Source: Diaminobutyricibacter sp. McL0608
GTDB taxonomy: Bacteria; Actinomycetota; Actinomycetes; Actinomycetales; Microbacteriaceae
Assembly (NCBI RefSeq): GCF_039613825.1
Contig: NZ_CP154826.1
Span: 4,092,001 to 4,156,000 of the forward strand
Direction of reading: 5' to 3'
Length of the DNA stretch: 64,000 nt
In this document: piece by piece, positions 25,929 through 34,802 of the stretch
Layout: each line of letters starts with the position of its first letter
Position numbering within the stretch: position 1 is the stretch's first letter
Position numbers and translations under genes: made by a program
Notes under the pieces: generated by a model
Databases searched by the model: none
The model's input: only the letters and a program-made list of their open reading frames with translations
Told to the model about the DNA's origin: nothing

Positions 25929-26623
25929 CAGAACAGCCTGCTCTCGCTGTCGTCGAGGCCGCGCATCGCGTCGTAGTCGAGGACGAGGCAGCGGATGCCG
26001 CGGTCCTCGGCGAGGGTGCGCGCCTGCGGTTTGATCTCCTGCGCCGCGAACACACCGGTCACCGGTGCGAGGTGCGGGTCCCGGTTCATGAGTTCGAGGT
26101 AGCGGGTGAGCTGCTCGACGCCGTCGATGTCGCCGCGGCGTTTCAGCTCGATAGCGACGGACGCGCCGTTCGCATCCCTCGCCAGGATGTCGACCGGGCC
26201 GATGGCCGTCATGTATTCGCGGCGCACCAGCGTGTGCCCGTCGCCGAGGAGTCCGATCTGCTCGGCCAGCAGCTTCTGCAGGTGGGCTTCCACGCCGTCC
26301 TTCTGGAGGCCGGGGTCGATACCGAGCTCGTGCGCGGAATCGTGCAGCACCTCGTGGATGGATACGACCAGCATGTCGGCGGTCTTCGCCTGGCTGACCC
26401 GCCACACTTCGGTGACTCCCGCTTCGGACTGGATCTCGTCGGGCTCGATCACCGTGAGGGTGCACGGCGGGCTCATCCAGTTCAGCGGCTTGTATGAGCC
26501 GCCGTCGGAGTGGACGAGCAGGCTCCCGTCGGACTTGAGCATGAGGAGCCGGGTCGCGAGCGGAAGGTGCGCGCTCAAGCGCCCGGCGTAGTCGACGGAG
26601 CACTGGGCAATGACAAGACGCAC
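25928..26623 (-). CDS. nucS: Mismatch-specific endonuclease NucS (EndoMS)
   Basis: 231 aa. NucS replaces MutS/MutL in actinobacteria and archaea by cutting both strands at mismatches. The catalytic core is visible as GPVDILARD (Asp145) and VAIELKRR (Glu159, Lys161), and the C-terminus ends in SRLF, a short clamp-binding-like tail. The N-terminal domain has [11 protein letters not shown]. The GTG start is leaderless, with TAACCT 6 nt upstream. The SseB-like gene follows with a 1-nt overlap. Confidence 0.93.
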   Translation of the reverse strand: MRLVIAQCSVDYAGRLSAHLPLATRLLMLKSDGSLLVHSDGGSYKPLNWMSPPCTLTVIEPDEIQSEAGVTEVWRVSQAKTADMLVVSIHEVLHDSAHELGIDPGLQKDGVEAHLQKLLAEQIGLLGDGHTLVRREYMTAIGPVDILARDANGASVAIELKRRGDIDGVEQLTRYLELMNRDPHLAPVTGVFAAQEIKPQARTLAEDRGIRCLVLDYDAMRGLDDSESRLF

Positions 26624-26635
26624 CCATAGAGGTTA
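26624..26635 (-). promoter_or_regulatory. Leaderless promoter of nucS
   Basis: TAACCT (26635-26630, minus strand), 6 nt, GTG. Confidence 0.5.
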
Positions 26636-26679
26636 ACCCACGACGCCGACGCACGTCGCCGCAGTTACCGGAACGCGCC

Positions 26680-27936
26680 CTACGCGTCCACCCGCACGCG
26701 CGGCCCACGCGCGCGCGACGCCTCGCGCACCGCAGGCGCGGCCAGCGCCGACGCCACCATGAGCACGAGCAGCACGAACAGCGCGTTCAGGATCCCGAAC
26801 GCCTGGCCCAGGAACCCGATCAGCGGGGGGCCGACGAGAAACGCGCAGTACCCGATCATCGCGACGGCGCTGACCCGAGCGGCCGGCTTGTCGGTCCCGT
26901 CTGCGGCAGCGGACATCCCGAGCGGGAAGCCGAGCGACACCCCGAAGCCCCACAGGACCGTGCCGATCACGACCATCCAGAGCGGGCCGCCGAGGATGAA
27001 CAGCAGCAGCCCCACGACGCCGAGACCGGCAGTGACACGGATGGAGTTGGTCCGCCCGATCCGGTCGACGAGCGGGCCGCCGAGGACCCGGCCGATGGTC
27101 ATCGCTGCGACGAAGCATCCGAAGAAGAGCGCACCTGTCGCGTTGGTCTGGTGGTGTCCGTCGACCACCCCGAGTGCGAGCCAGTCGTTGGCCGAGCCTT
27201 CCGCGAAGGCCATGCCGAGCATGACGACGCCGATCAGGATGAGGCGCCAGTCGGCCCACACGGACAGGTTCTCGCGCAGGCGCTCGCCCCACGGCCGCTT
27301 CTCGGGTTCGCCGGCTTCCGGATCGCCGAGCTCGACTTCGTTGGGGATGAATCGCACGGCGAGTACCGCGGTTGCCACGACGAGCACGGCGATCGCCATC
27401 AAATGCCAGGACACGTCGATGCGCAGTGCGGCCGCCGCGGCTCCCAGCCCCGCACCGATGACGGTGCCGAGGCTGAAGCAGGCGTGCATGAGCGGCATCA
27501 GCGTCTTGCCGATCTCGCGTTCGACGGCCGCGCCTTCGACGTTCATCATCACGTCGACCATCCCGTTGCCGAAGCCGAGCATCGCAAGCCCGAGGCCGAC
27601 GAGCGGGACGAAGTGGAAGAACGACACACCGCCACCGATCAGGACCATGCCGGACGCGACGATGACGAGGGAGATGACCATCCCGCGGTGCGGTCCGACT
27701 TTCGCGAGCAGGGGAGCGGATGCGACGAGCCCGAGGATCGCGCCGATGGACATCCCGAGGATCAGCAGTCCGACCTGGGCTGTGTCCAGTCCGAGGCCGT
27801 CACGGACGCCGGGGATGCGCGCCACCCAGGTCGCAAGGCTGAGGCCGCTGAGGATGAAGATGACGAACACCGCGTTGCGCCAGGCCGAGAGTTCGCGTCG
27901 GCTGCGCGTAGTTGCGGTGGGTGTCGTCTGCGACAT
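26680..27936 (-). CDS. MFS transporter (YbjJ/fucose-permease-like)
   Basis: 418-aa twelve-segment major facilitator. WRNAVFVIFILSGLSLATWVARIP and the internal GMSIGAILGLVASAPLLAKVGPHRG (read in parts) match the YbjJ-type branch, as does GFGNGMVDVMMNVEGAAVER near residue 125. The substrate is unknown, perhaps a sugar or sugar acid, given the divergent LacI-family gene. ATG 27936 follows AGGAACATC. The intergenic region carries a doubled 14-bp palindrome. Confidence 0.85.
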   Translation of the reverse strand: MSQTTPTATTRSRRELSAWRNAVFVIFILSGLSLATWVARIPGVRDGLGLDTAQVGLLILGMSIGAILGLVASAPLLAKVGPHRGMVISLVIVASGMVLIGGGVSFFHFVPLVGLGLAMLGFGNGMVDVMMNVEGAAVEREIGKTLMPLMHACFSLGTVIGAGLGAAAAALRIDVSWHLMAIAVLVVATAVLAVRFIPNEVELGDPEAGEPEKRPWGERLRENLSVWADWRLILIGVVMLGMAFAEGSANDWLALGVVDGHHQTNATGALFFGCFVAAMTIGRVLGGPLVDRIGRTNSIRVTAGLGVVGLLLFILGGPLWMVVIGTVLWGFGVSLGFPLGMSAAADGTDKPAARVSAVAMIGYCAFLVGPPLIGFLGQAFGILNALFVLLVLMVASALAAPAVREASRARGPRVRVDA

Positions 27937-27986
27937 GATGTTCCTGATGGTTCGTATGTGGCCGGATGTCCCTGCTGGGGACACCC

Positions 27987-28014
27987 TCGAATCGATTCGA
28001 TCGAATCGATTCGA
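27987..28014. promoter_or_regulatory. Doubled 14-bp palindrome, LacI-type operator
   Basis: TCGAATCGATTCGA is self-complementary and occurs twice head to tail (27987-28000 and 28001-28014), between the MFS and LacI-family starts. AATCGATT is a LacI-type core. Probably bound by the adjacent regulator. Confidence 0.75.
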
Positions 28015-28066
28015 CTAAGCTATCGGAGAAAGCGACCGACTTCAACCGGCGTGGAAGGAAATATCC

Positions 28067-29134
28067 GTGAGCGACGAGCCGAAAGCACCCCCCGGCGTGC
28101 GTCCCACTCTAGCGGCGGTGGCGCTGCTCGCGGGCGTCTCCAATTCGACCGCATCCCTTGCGTTCAGCGGAACCGGGCCGGTGTCAGACGCGACGCGCGA
28201 ACGCGTCCTCGCGGCGGCCCGCGAGCTCAACTATGCGGGGCCGGACCCGCGCGCCCGCTCTCTGCGACGCGGCCGCTCCGGAATCGTCGGCGTCGTCATC
28301 GAAGAGCACGTGCGCGACGCGTTCCGCGATCCGATCAAGATCGCCCTCCTCGACGGCATCTCGCAGGAACTCGCCGCCATCGATGCGGGCCTCCTCATCC
28401 TCACCGACACCGGCGAGGCCGCCGGGCGCATCCAGGATGCGTCGATGGATGCCGTGGTGCTGATCGGATGCAGCCCTCGCCTCGACGAGTCGGTCGCAGC
28501 CCTCCGCCAGCGCGGCATCCCCCTCGTCGCCATCGAGGGCGACCCGTCAGGCGATGTGATGACGATCGGCCAGGACAATCGCGAGGCGACCCGCCTTGCC
28601 GCGCAGCACCTGTGGGATCTCGGTCACCGGGACGTCGCGTTGGTGACCCTCCCGCTCGACAGGGACCGCATCCGCGGATCGTTGACCTCCGACCGTGAGG
28701 CCCTCGGCAGCTCGAACACGACGATGGAGCGCCTCGCCGGCGCCCGCGATGTCTTCCCGGACGCCGCCGCCTTCACGGCCCGCGGCAGTTTCGTCGAAGA
28801 GGGAACCCTCGCAGCGCACGCCCTCCTCGCCGATCCCGAGAATCGGCCGACTGCGATCATCGCCCAGAGTGATCTGCTCGCAGCGGGGGTGATCCGCGCG
28901 GCCGAGGAGCTCGGGATCGCCGTGCCGGCCGACCTCAGCGTGGTCGGCTTCGACGGGGTGCGGGTCGACGGGCTCTGGCCGTACGACCTGACGACGCTCG
29001 TGCAGCCCGCAGTCGAGAAGGGCCGCGCTGCCGGCGCGGCGATCGTCGAGATGCTCGACGGCGAGATGCCGGAGCCCATCAGTTTCACGAGCGAGTTCCA
29101 CACCGGGAACACGACGGCCCCGCCGTCGCACTGA
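28067..29134 (+). CDS. LacI-family transcriptional regulator
   Basis: 355 aa. The N-terminal HTH has TLAAVALLAGVSNSTASLAFSGTGPVSDATRERV (residues about 14-47, read in parts) and the hinge LNYAGPDPRARSLRRGRSG. The periplasmic-binding-protein-like domain includes GVVIEEHVRDAFRDPIK and IIAQSDLLAAGVIRAAEELG. The GTG start follows GGAAGG. Ligand unknown. The divergent MFS gene is the likely target, and the doubled palindrome the operator. Confidence 0.9.
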   Translation: MSDEPKAPPGVRPTLAAVALLAGVSNSTASLAFSGTGPVSDATRERVLAAARELNYAGPDPRARSLRRGRSGIVGVVIEEHVRDAFRDPIKIALLDGISQELAAIDAGLLILTDTGEAAGRIQDASMDAVVLIGCSPRLDESVAALRQRGIPLVAIEGDPSGDVMTIGQDNREATRLAAQHLWDLGHRDVALVTLPLDRDRIRGSLTSDREALGSSNTTMERLAGARDVFPDAAAFTARGSFVEEGTLAAHALLADPENRPTAIIAQSDLLAAGVIRAAEELGIAVPADLSVVGFDGVRVDGLWPYDLTTLVQPAVEKGRAAGAAIVEMLDGEMPEPISFTSEFHTGNTTAPPSH

Positions 29135-29170
29135 GCGTGTGCGGCCCGGCCGCATCCGTCACGCGAAGTC

Positions 29171-29216
29171 CTGTTCCATGAACAGCCGGTGGATGCGCGT
29201 TGCCGGCATGCACCGG
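29171..29216. terminator. Two hairpins after the LacI-family gene
   Basis: CTGTTC/GAACAG (29171-29176, 29180-29185; 3-nt loop) is followed directly by CCGGTG/CACCGG (29186-29191, 29211-29216). No T run; termination is uncertain. Confidence 0.35.
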
Positions 29217-29231
29217 CCCTCCCCGGTCACA

Positions 29232-29243
29232 TAGTGTGAATCC
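29232..29243 (+). promoter_or_regulatory. Leaderless promoter of the M20 amidohydrolase
   Basis: TAGTGT (29232-29237), 6 nt, ATG. Confidence 0.55.
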
Positions 29244-30455
29244 ATGACCGCCCTCGAAGAGTTGTACTACGACCTCCACGCCCACCCCGAACTCTCGTTC
29301 GCAGAGCACCGCACCGCAGGCATCGTCGCCGACCGGCTCACCGCTCTCGGACTCGCTGTGACCACAGGAATCGGCCGCACCGGCGTCGTCGGCGTCCTGG
29401 CCAACGGCGACGGCCCGACCGTGCTGCTCCGCGCAGACATGGACGGCCTACCGGTCGCCGAGGAGACCGGCCTGCCGTACGCGAGCACCCAGACCGTGGT
29501 AGATGAGTACGGACACGAGGTCGGGCTGATGCACGCCTGCGGGCACGACATCCACATCACCTGCCTGATCGGCGCGGTGGAGCGCCTGCTCGAGACCCGG
29601 GGCGAGTGGAGCGGCACGGTCGTGGCCTTGTTCCAGCCGGCCGAGGAGCACGGCGGCGGCGCCCAGGTGATGGTCGACGACGGCCTGTACGAGAAGGTTC
29701 CGACGCCGGATGTGGTGCTGGGTCAGCATGTGGCCCCGTATCCGGCGGGGATCGTCGGGGCGCACGCCGGACCGGCCATGGCGGCCGTCGACGCCCTCGA
29801 CGTGACGATGTTCGGACGTGGCGGCCACGGCTCCCGTCCGGAGACGACGATCGACCCGGTCCTGATGGCGGCAGCGACCGTCATGCGCCTGCAGGGTGTC
29901 GTCTCGCGCGAAGTCGCCGCGTTCGACCCCGCTGTCGTGACCGTCGGATTCCTCAACGCGGGCACCAAGAGCAACATCATCCCCGCAGAGGCGGGTATCG
30001 GCATCAGCATCCGCAGCTTCGACGAGACAGTGCGCGAACGCGTCGTCGGCGCGGTCGAGCGGATCGTGCGAGCCGAGGCCCAGGCCTCGGGCGCAACGCG
30101 CGAACCCGAGTTCGCGGTCACGGAGCGGTACCCGGTCACGGTCAACGATCCGGATGCCACGGAGCGCACGAACAACGCGTTCCGTGCCGCGTTCGGTGAC
30201 GACCGCGTGTTCGATCCGGGCCTCATCGCCGGCAGCGAAGACGTCGGCAACCTCGCGACGGCCGCGGGTGTCCCGCTCGTGTACTGGTTCCTGGGCGGCG
30301 CGGACCCGGACGTCTACGCGGCAGCGGAAGCGGCGGGCACGCTGGACACGGACATCCCGTCGAACCACTCGCCGTTCTTCGCGCCACTGCCGCAGCCGAC
30401 GATCGACGTCGGCGTGCAGGCACTCGTCGTCGCGGCCCGGGAGTGGCTCGGCTGA
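29244..30455 (+). CDS. M20-family amidohydrolase
   Basis: 403-aa metal-dependent amidohydrolase of the M20D type (hippurate / N-acyl-amino-acid hydrolase group). Metal ligands and catalytic residues are seen in DLHAHPELSFAEH, LLRADMDGLPVAEETGLPY, MHACGHDIHITCLIGA and FQPAEEHGGGAQVM, then GSEDVGNLA near residue 333. No signal peptide, so cytoplasmic. The substrate could be an N-acyl amino acid or indole-acetyl-type conjugate; it cannot be told from sequence. Confidence 0.92.
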   Translation: MTALEELYYDLHAHPELSFAEHRTAGIVADRLTALGLAVTTGIGRTGVVGVLANGDGPTVLLRADMDGLPVAEETGLPYASTQTVVDEYGHEVGLMHACGHDIHITCLIGAVERLLETRGEWSGTVVALFQPAEEHGGGAQVMVDDGLYEKVPTPDVVLGQHVAPYPAGIVGAHAGPAMAAVDALDVTMFGRGGHGSRPETTIDPVLMAAATVMRLQGVVSREVAAFDPAVVTVGFLNAGTKSNIIPAEAGIGISIRSFDETVRERVVGAVERIVRAEAQASGATREPEFAVTERYPVTVNDPDATERTNNAFRAAFGDDRVFDPGLIAGSEDVGNLATAAGVPLVYWFLGGADPDVYAAAEAAGTLDTDIPSNHSPFFAPLPQPTIDVGVQALVVAAREWLG

Positions 30456-30469
30456 GGCCGGCGCCCGCC

Positions 30470-30499
30470 CGAGTGCGCCCGGCATAACGGTCGCGCTCG
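30470..30499. repeat. Palindromic intergenic element with symmetric mismatches
   Basis: CGAG, GCG and CCG (30470-30481) pair with CGG, CGC and CTCG (30488-30499), each pairing block separated by a single mismatched base. Loop GCATAA. It lies between convergent genes. Confidence 0.55.
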
Positions 30500-30527
30500 A
30501 CCGGAGCTGACGCCCTCGCCGAGCCAC

Positions 30528-31952
30528 TCACACCCCGGGCCGCATCCACTTCGTCCCGCGCGCCCGCAGACCGAGCGTCACTGCCCGCGCTCCGACGTAC
30601 CCGAACGCGAACGCGGCGGTCAGCCAGGCGAGACCCGCAGCATCGGATGACGCCCAGGCGCCGACCGCAAGGGCGAGCGGGATGAACGCTGCGACGTTCA
30701 CGAGGCCGGTCCACGCCAGGTAGCGCGCATCGCCCGCTCCGATGAGGACGCCGTCGAGCACGAAAACGTACCCGCCGAGCGGCGCGCCGACGCCGATGAT
30801 CACCAGTGCGATCGGAAGCAGTGCGGCGACCGCCGGGTCGTTCGTGAACAGCGCGGCGGCGAACGGAGCGGTCACGACGACAACCGCCCCGAACACCACC
30901 CCGCTGAGCACACCCCACTGGATGCAGCGCCTCAGGACCGCGCGCACGCCCTCCACGTCGCCTCCGCCGAGCCCCTTGCCGACGAGCGCCTGCGCCGCGA
31001 TCGCGAGCGCGTCCAGGGCGAAGGCGACCGTCGCGAAGACGGTCATCGTCACCTGGAAGGCGGCCAGCTCATCCGGACCGAGCCGCGTCGCCGTGAACAC
31101 GGCGAGCAGCATCGCCGCTCGGAGGCTCGCGGTCCGCACGAACAGCCACCCGCCCGACAAAGCAGACGAGCGGATGCCCGCGTGGTGCGGGAGCAGCGGC
31201 GCACCGACCCGGCGGGCGTGCTTCGCGACGACCACGAGGTACACGAGCACCATCGCCCACTGGGCCACGACCGTGCCGAGCGCGGAGCCCGCGATGCCGA
31301 GCCCCAGCCCGTAGATGAAAATGAAGTTGAGCACAACGTTGGCGCCGAAGCCCGCGACCGCCACGATGAGCGGCGTGCGGGTGTCCTGGAGTCCGCGGAG
31401 CAGGCCGGTCGCGGCGAAGACGAGGAGCATCGCAGGGAGGCCGAGCATCGAGATCGTGAGATAGGTGGTCGCCTGGGCGGCGACCTCCGGCGGAGCACCG
31501 AACGCGGCGACGAGAAGTGGGGCGGCGAACCATCCGCACACCGCCAGCACCACGCCGATCCCGAGGGCGAGCCACGATCCGTCGACGCCGGCCGCGACAG
31601 CGCCGCGTTCGTCGCCCGCTCCGAGCCGCCGCGCCACCGCTGGCGTCGTGCTGTACGCGAGGAACACCATGAGGCCGATGATCGTCTGCAGGATGGCGCT
31701 GGCGATGCCGAGCCCTGCCAGCGGCGTGACGCCCAGATGCCCGACCATCGCCGAATCGGCGAGGAGGAACAGGGGCTCGGCGATGAGCGCGCCGAGGGCG
31801 GGGACTGCCAGGCGGAGGATCTCGCGGTCGACGGGACGACGCGTGAAGACCCGATCGCGCGTGCGGCCGGACGCGGCCTCGGGTTCGCCGGCGACGTGCG
31901 GTCCGGTGCCGACGTCGGCATCCGACGCGGGTCGCGCGTCCCGCTCCGTCAC
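30528..31952 (-). CDS. MATE-family efflux protein (DinF-like)
   Basis: 474-aa, twelve-segment multidrug and toxic compound extrusion protein. REILRLAVPALGALIAEPLFLLADSAMVGHLG and LQDTRTPLIVAVAGFGANVVLNFIFIYGLG (read in parts) are the DinF/NorM signatures. The first 40 residues are hydrophilic. GTG 31952 was chosen because it overlaps the gppA stop by 4 nt; this implies cotranscription from the gppA promoter. Export substrate unknown. Confidence 0.9.
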   Translation of the reverse strand: MTERDARPASDADVGTGPHVAGEPEAASGRTRDRVFTRRPVDREILRLAVPALGALIAEPLFLLADSAMVGHLGVTPLAGLGIASAILQTIIGLMVFLAYSTTPAVARRLGAGDERGAVAAGVDGSWLALGIGVVLAVCGWFAAPLLVAAFGAPPEVAAQATTYLTISMLGLPAMLLVFAATGLLRGLQDTRTPLIVAVAGFGANVVLNFIFIYGLGLGIAGSALGTVVAQWAMVLVYLVVVAKHARRVGAPLLPHHAGIRSSALSGGWLFVRTASLRAAMLLAVFTATRLGPDELAAFQVTMTVFATVAFALDALAIAAQALVGKGLGGGDVEGVRAVLRRCIQWGVLSGVVFGAVVVVTAPFAAALFTNDPAVAALLPIALVIIGVGAPLGGYVFVLDGVLIGAGDARYLAWTGLVNVAAFIPLALAVGAWASSDAAGLAWLTAAFAFGYVGARAVTLGLRARGTKWMRPGV

Positions 31953-32875
31953 GCCAGGTGATCGAGGTAGCGCAGGATGATCCCCTCGCGCAGCGCCCAC
32001 GGCGAGACCTCGAGCTCGTCGACGCGGAATGCGCGCATGGCCTCCCGCAGCACGATCGCACCGGCGACGATCTGGAACGTGCGGTCGGCGGTGATGCCGG
32101 GGAGCGCGATGCGCGCCTCGGGCGGAATCTGCGCGAGGCGCGGGACCCAGTCGCGGAGCTCGCTCCGCTTGAGGAGGCTGCGTTCGGTGCCGCCGGGCCC
32201 GGGGGCGATCGTCCCCGCCAGCCGCGCAAGCGAGCGGATGGTCTTGGAGGTGCCGATCACGTGTTCATCGCCGGGCCGGTCCGCGAACGCGCCCACCGCA
32301 TCCGCGAGCAGGGAGCGTGCGTGCCGGCGCAACGCATCGACCTGCGACTCCAGCGGCGGGTCGTCGTGAAGAAAACCGATCGTGCTCCGACCGGCGCCGA
32401 GCGGGACCGACACCGCCACATCCGGGATCTCGTCCACGCCCGACGCGATCTCGAGCGAGCCGCCTCCGATGTCGAGCAGAAGGATGCTGCCCGCCGACCA
32501 GCCCGACCACCGCCGCACGGCGAGGAAGGTGAGCCGCGCCTCGTCCGCCCCCGACAGCACCTGCAACTCGACGCCGGTACGTTCGGCGATCAGAGCAAGC
32601 ACTTCTGGCCCGTTCGTCGCCTCGCGGATCGCCGAGGTCGCGAAGGGCAGGAGCTCGTCGATCCCCTCCTCCGCGGCCGATTTCACCGCCGAAGCGATCG
32701 AGTCGAGGATCGCCGTGACACCCTCGTCGCTGATCGCGCCGTCGGGCGTGATGTAGCGCATGAGCCGCAGCACGGACTTGTGTCCGGCGGCGGGGATGGG
32801 GCGCGCGCCGGGGTGCGCATCCACCACCAGAAGATGCACCGTGTTCGAACCCACATCGAGCACTCCGAGACGCAT
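31949..32875 (-). CDS. Ppx/GppA-family exopolyphosphatase / guanosine pentaphosphatase
   Basis: 308-aa ASKHA-fold phosphatase, the shorter actinobacterial form of one catalytic unit. GVLDVGSNTVHLLVVD at the start, FATSAIREATNG near residue 78 and SILLLDIGGGSLEIA near residue 128 are the phosphate-binding loops, and HVIGTSKTIRSLARLAG near residue 208 completes the site. It probably acts on polyphosphate or pppGpp. The ATG has TAGTGT 6 nt upstream (leaderless). Confidence 0.92.
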   Translation of the reverse strand: MRLGVLDVGSNTVHLLVVDAHPGARPIPAAGHKSVLRLMRYITPDGAISDEGVTAILDSIASAVKSAAEEGIDELLPFATSAIREATNGPEVLALIAERTGVELQVLSGADEARLTFLAVRRWSGWSAGSILLLDIGGGSLEIASGVDEIPDVAVSVPLGAGRSTIGFLHDDPPLESQVDALRRHARSLLADAVGAFADRPGDEHVIGTSKTIRSLARLAGTIAPGPGGTERSLLKRSELRDWVPRLAQIPPEARIALPGITADRTFQIVAGAIVLREAMRAFRVDELEVSPWALREGIILRYLDHLA

Positions 32876-32887
32876 GTCATGACACTA
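32876..32887 (-). promoter_or_regulatory. Leaderless promoter of the gppA-mate operon
   Basis: TAGTGT (32887-32882, minus strand), 6 nt, ATG. Confidence 0.55.
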
Positions 32888-33040
32888 TCGCGCCCGGAGT
32901 CACGGCGGACGGCCCGTGTCAAGGCCCTTGTCGCCCCTACCCGATCGGCGTACGTTGCCCCGCATGACTCACAGTCAGAGAACCCAGAGCCAGGTCCTGT
33001 GCGGGCACGCGCCCGCCCTACACGAGACGGGGTGTGCAGC

Positions 33041-33541
33041 ATGAGCGCCGCCGGATGGATCGCCATCATCATCGCGGTCGTCGCCATCATCGTGATCGTC
33101 CTCATCATCACGATGTCGGGGCGCAGGCGCCGCGAAGCCGATCGCGCCAAGGCGGTCGAGATTCGTCAGAAGGCCGAAGCGGATGCGCTCGGTGCGCGCG
33201 AGCACGAAGCCAAGGCTGCGCGCGCGGAAGCGGATGCGAAACAAGCCGAAGTGGACGCCGAACGTCTGCGGCGTGAAGCCGCCGACCGCCAGAACGAGGC
33301 GCAGGATGCGCAGGCACGGGCCGCCGAGCAGGCACGCCGCGCGGACGAGATCGACCCGGATGTGAAGGCGGCGCCCGCTGCAGCGCCCGCCGGTGCACAC
33401 GCTGCTGAGCCGACGGTGGCACCGGCCGCTGCGCCGACCACGGCCGTGCCGACCACCGCACCGGCCACTGCTGCCCCCGAGACGGAGGCGACTCGCGGAG
33501 TCGTCGGCCCGGACGGTGTTCGCCGCGACCCCGGAGTCTAG
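33041..33541 (+). CDS. Single-span membrane protein with coiled coil and Ala/Pro tail
   Basis: 166 aa. Residues 4-24 form one membrane helix (GWIAIIIAVVAIIVIVLIIT), followed by an Arg/Glu/Ala-rich coiled coil (residues about 28-110, EADAKQAEVDAERLRREA-type heptads) and a Pro/Ala/Thr-rich tail. It resembles actinobacterial membrane-anchored coiled-coil proteins of unknown function. No ribosome-binding site is obvious before ATG 33041. A strong hairpin follows 5 bp after the stop. Confidence 0.75.
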   Translation: MSAAGWIAIIIAVVAIIVIVLIITMSGRRRREADRAKAVEIRQKAEADALGAREHEAKAARAEADAKQAEVDAERLRREAADRQNEAQDAQARAAEQARRADEIDPDVKAAPAAAPAGAHAAEPTVAPAAAPTTAVPTTAPATAAPETEATRGVVGPDGVRRDPGV

Positions 33542-33546
33542 GCCGG

Positions 33547-33578
33547 CGTGCGGGGCGGAGGCTGTTCCGCCCCGCACG
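33547..33578 (+). terminator. Perfect 13-bp hairpin
   Basis: CGTGCGGGGCGGA (33547-33559) and its complement (33566-33578) with a GGCTGT loop. Followed by TT only. Confidence 0.7.
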
Positions 33579-33623
33579 TTCCAGAGTTGATCGCCACGCG
33601 CGCTATTGCTCGCCAAAAGTCGT

Positions 33624-33649
33624 TTGCTCGCCAAAATATTGGCGAGCAA
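33624..33649. repeat. TTGCTCGCCAA palindrome
   Basis: Perfect 11-bp arms TTGCTCGCCAA (33624-33634) and TTGGCGAGCAA (33639-33649) with an AATA loop. An extra copy of the left arm occurs at 33606-33615, and AGTTGAT (33585-33591) pairs with ATCAACT (33649-33655) around it. Confidence 0.65.
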
Positions 33650-33722
33650 TCAACTTCGCACTCGAAGTTTTGGCAACCAATCGCAGCATGACGCCACGCC
33701 CGTAAAGATTCCGTTAGGAATA

Positions 33723-33738
33723 TTCACAAATTTGTGAA
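33723..33738. promoter_or_regulatory. 16-bp palindromic operator over the ABC exporter promoter
   Basis: TTCACAAATTTGTGAA is a perfect palindrome. Its first six bases serve as the -35 (TTCACA) of a promoter with a 17-bp spacer to TATCGT (33746-33751), which lies 7 nt before the ATG. A bound repressor would block the -35. Confidence 0.7.
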
Positions 33739-33758
33739 ACCGGCGTATCGTCACGATC

Positions 33759-34802
33759 ATGAACACTGTGATTGAGACCTCGGGGCTCGAGAAGCGCTTC
33801 GGTCGCGTGCGTGCCCTCGACGGGCTCGACCTGTCGGTGACGGCGGGCGAAGTGCACGGCTTCCTCGGGCCGAACGGCGCCGGGAAGTCCACCACCATCC
33901 GCGTTCTCCTCGGTCTCGCAAAAGCCAGCGGCGGTTCTGCGACCGTCTTCGGCCGCGACCCGTGGAAGGATGCGGTCGATCTGCACCGGCAGATCGCCTA
34001 TGTTCCCGGCGATGTCAGCATCTGGCCGAACCTGACCGGCGGCGAGGCGATCGACCTGCTCGCGCGCCTGCGCGGAGGAACCACTGACAAGGCGCAATAC
34101 GCCGAGCGCAAGAAGCGCCTGATCGACGTCTTCCAGTTCGACCCGAGCAAGAAGGGGCGCGCGTATTCGAAGGGCAACCGGCAGAAGGTGGCCCTGGTCG
34201 CCGCTTTCGCCACGCCGGCCGACCTGTACATCCTCGACGAGCCGACGAGCGGGCTCGACCCCCTGATGGAGGCGACATTCAACGCCGAGATCGCCAGGGT
34301 CTCCGGCGAGGGCGCGACAGTGCTGCTGTCGAGCCACATCCTGTCCGAGGTCGAGCAACTGTGCGACCGGGTCAGCATCATCCGCGCGGGCAGGACCGTC
34401 GAGTCGGGCACGCTGGCGGAGATGCGCCACCTGACCCGCACCGAGATCTCGTTCGCGGCCGACGGCATGACGGATGCGGATCTTTCGCGCATCCCCGAAG
34501 CCCATGATGTCGCCACCAACAACGGCCGTGTGCGGTTCACCGCCGACAGCGACACGCTGCCCAGCGTCCTCAATGCGCTCGCCGCCCTCGACGTGAAGAG
34601 CCTGACCGTCGCTCCTCCGTCGCTCGAGGAACTCTTCCTCCGCCATTACGGCGACCAGCTCGCGTCCCAAGGAGCGGCCGGCACTCCTGCGGGCGGTGCC
34701 GGTGCGGATGCGCCGACCACCGCATCCGGCCCCACGGGCACGACAGGTGCCCCCGACACAACCGACAGCACCACCACAGGCACGGAGGCGACGCGGCGAT
34801 GA
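33759..34802 (+). CDS. ABC exporter ATP-binding protein
   Basis: 347 aa. Walker [14 protein letters not shown] (residues 34-46), Walker [14 protein letters not shown] and the switch [13 protein letters not shown] are normal; the signature loop is [11 protein letters not shown] rather than LSGGQ, as in many drug-exporter ATPases. The C-terminal extension after residue 290 is Thr/Gly/Ala-rich. The membrane partner starts within its stop (4 nt). The operator and leaderless promoter upstream, plus the MarR/GbsR-like gene at the end, suggest a substrate-induced exporter. Confidence 0.9.
   Translation: MNTVIETSGLEKRFGRVRALDGLDLSVTAGEVHGFLGPNGAGKSTTIRVLLGLAKASGGSATVFGRDPWKDAVDLHRQIAYVPGDVSIWPNLTGGEAIDLLARLRGGTTDKAQYAERKKRLIDVFQFDPSKKGRAYSKGNRQKVALVAAFATPADLYILDEPTSGLDPLMEATFNAEIARVSGEGATVLLSSHILSEVEQLCDRVSIIRAGRTVESGTLAEMRHLTRTEISFAADGMTDADLSRIPEAHDVATNNGRVRFTADSDTLPSVLNALAALDVKSLTVAPPSLEELFLRHYGDQLASQGAAGTPAGGAGADAPTTASGPTGTTGAPDTTDSTTTGTEATRR

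Noticed and set aside
31958-33541. A 527-codon open frame on the plus strand across the gppA-like gene
   Set aside because: It is antisense to gppA with Arg/Asp/His-rich non-protein composition; only its last 166 codons (from ATG 33041) look real.
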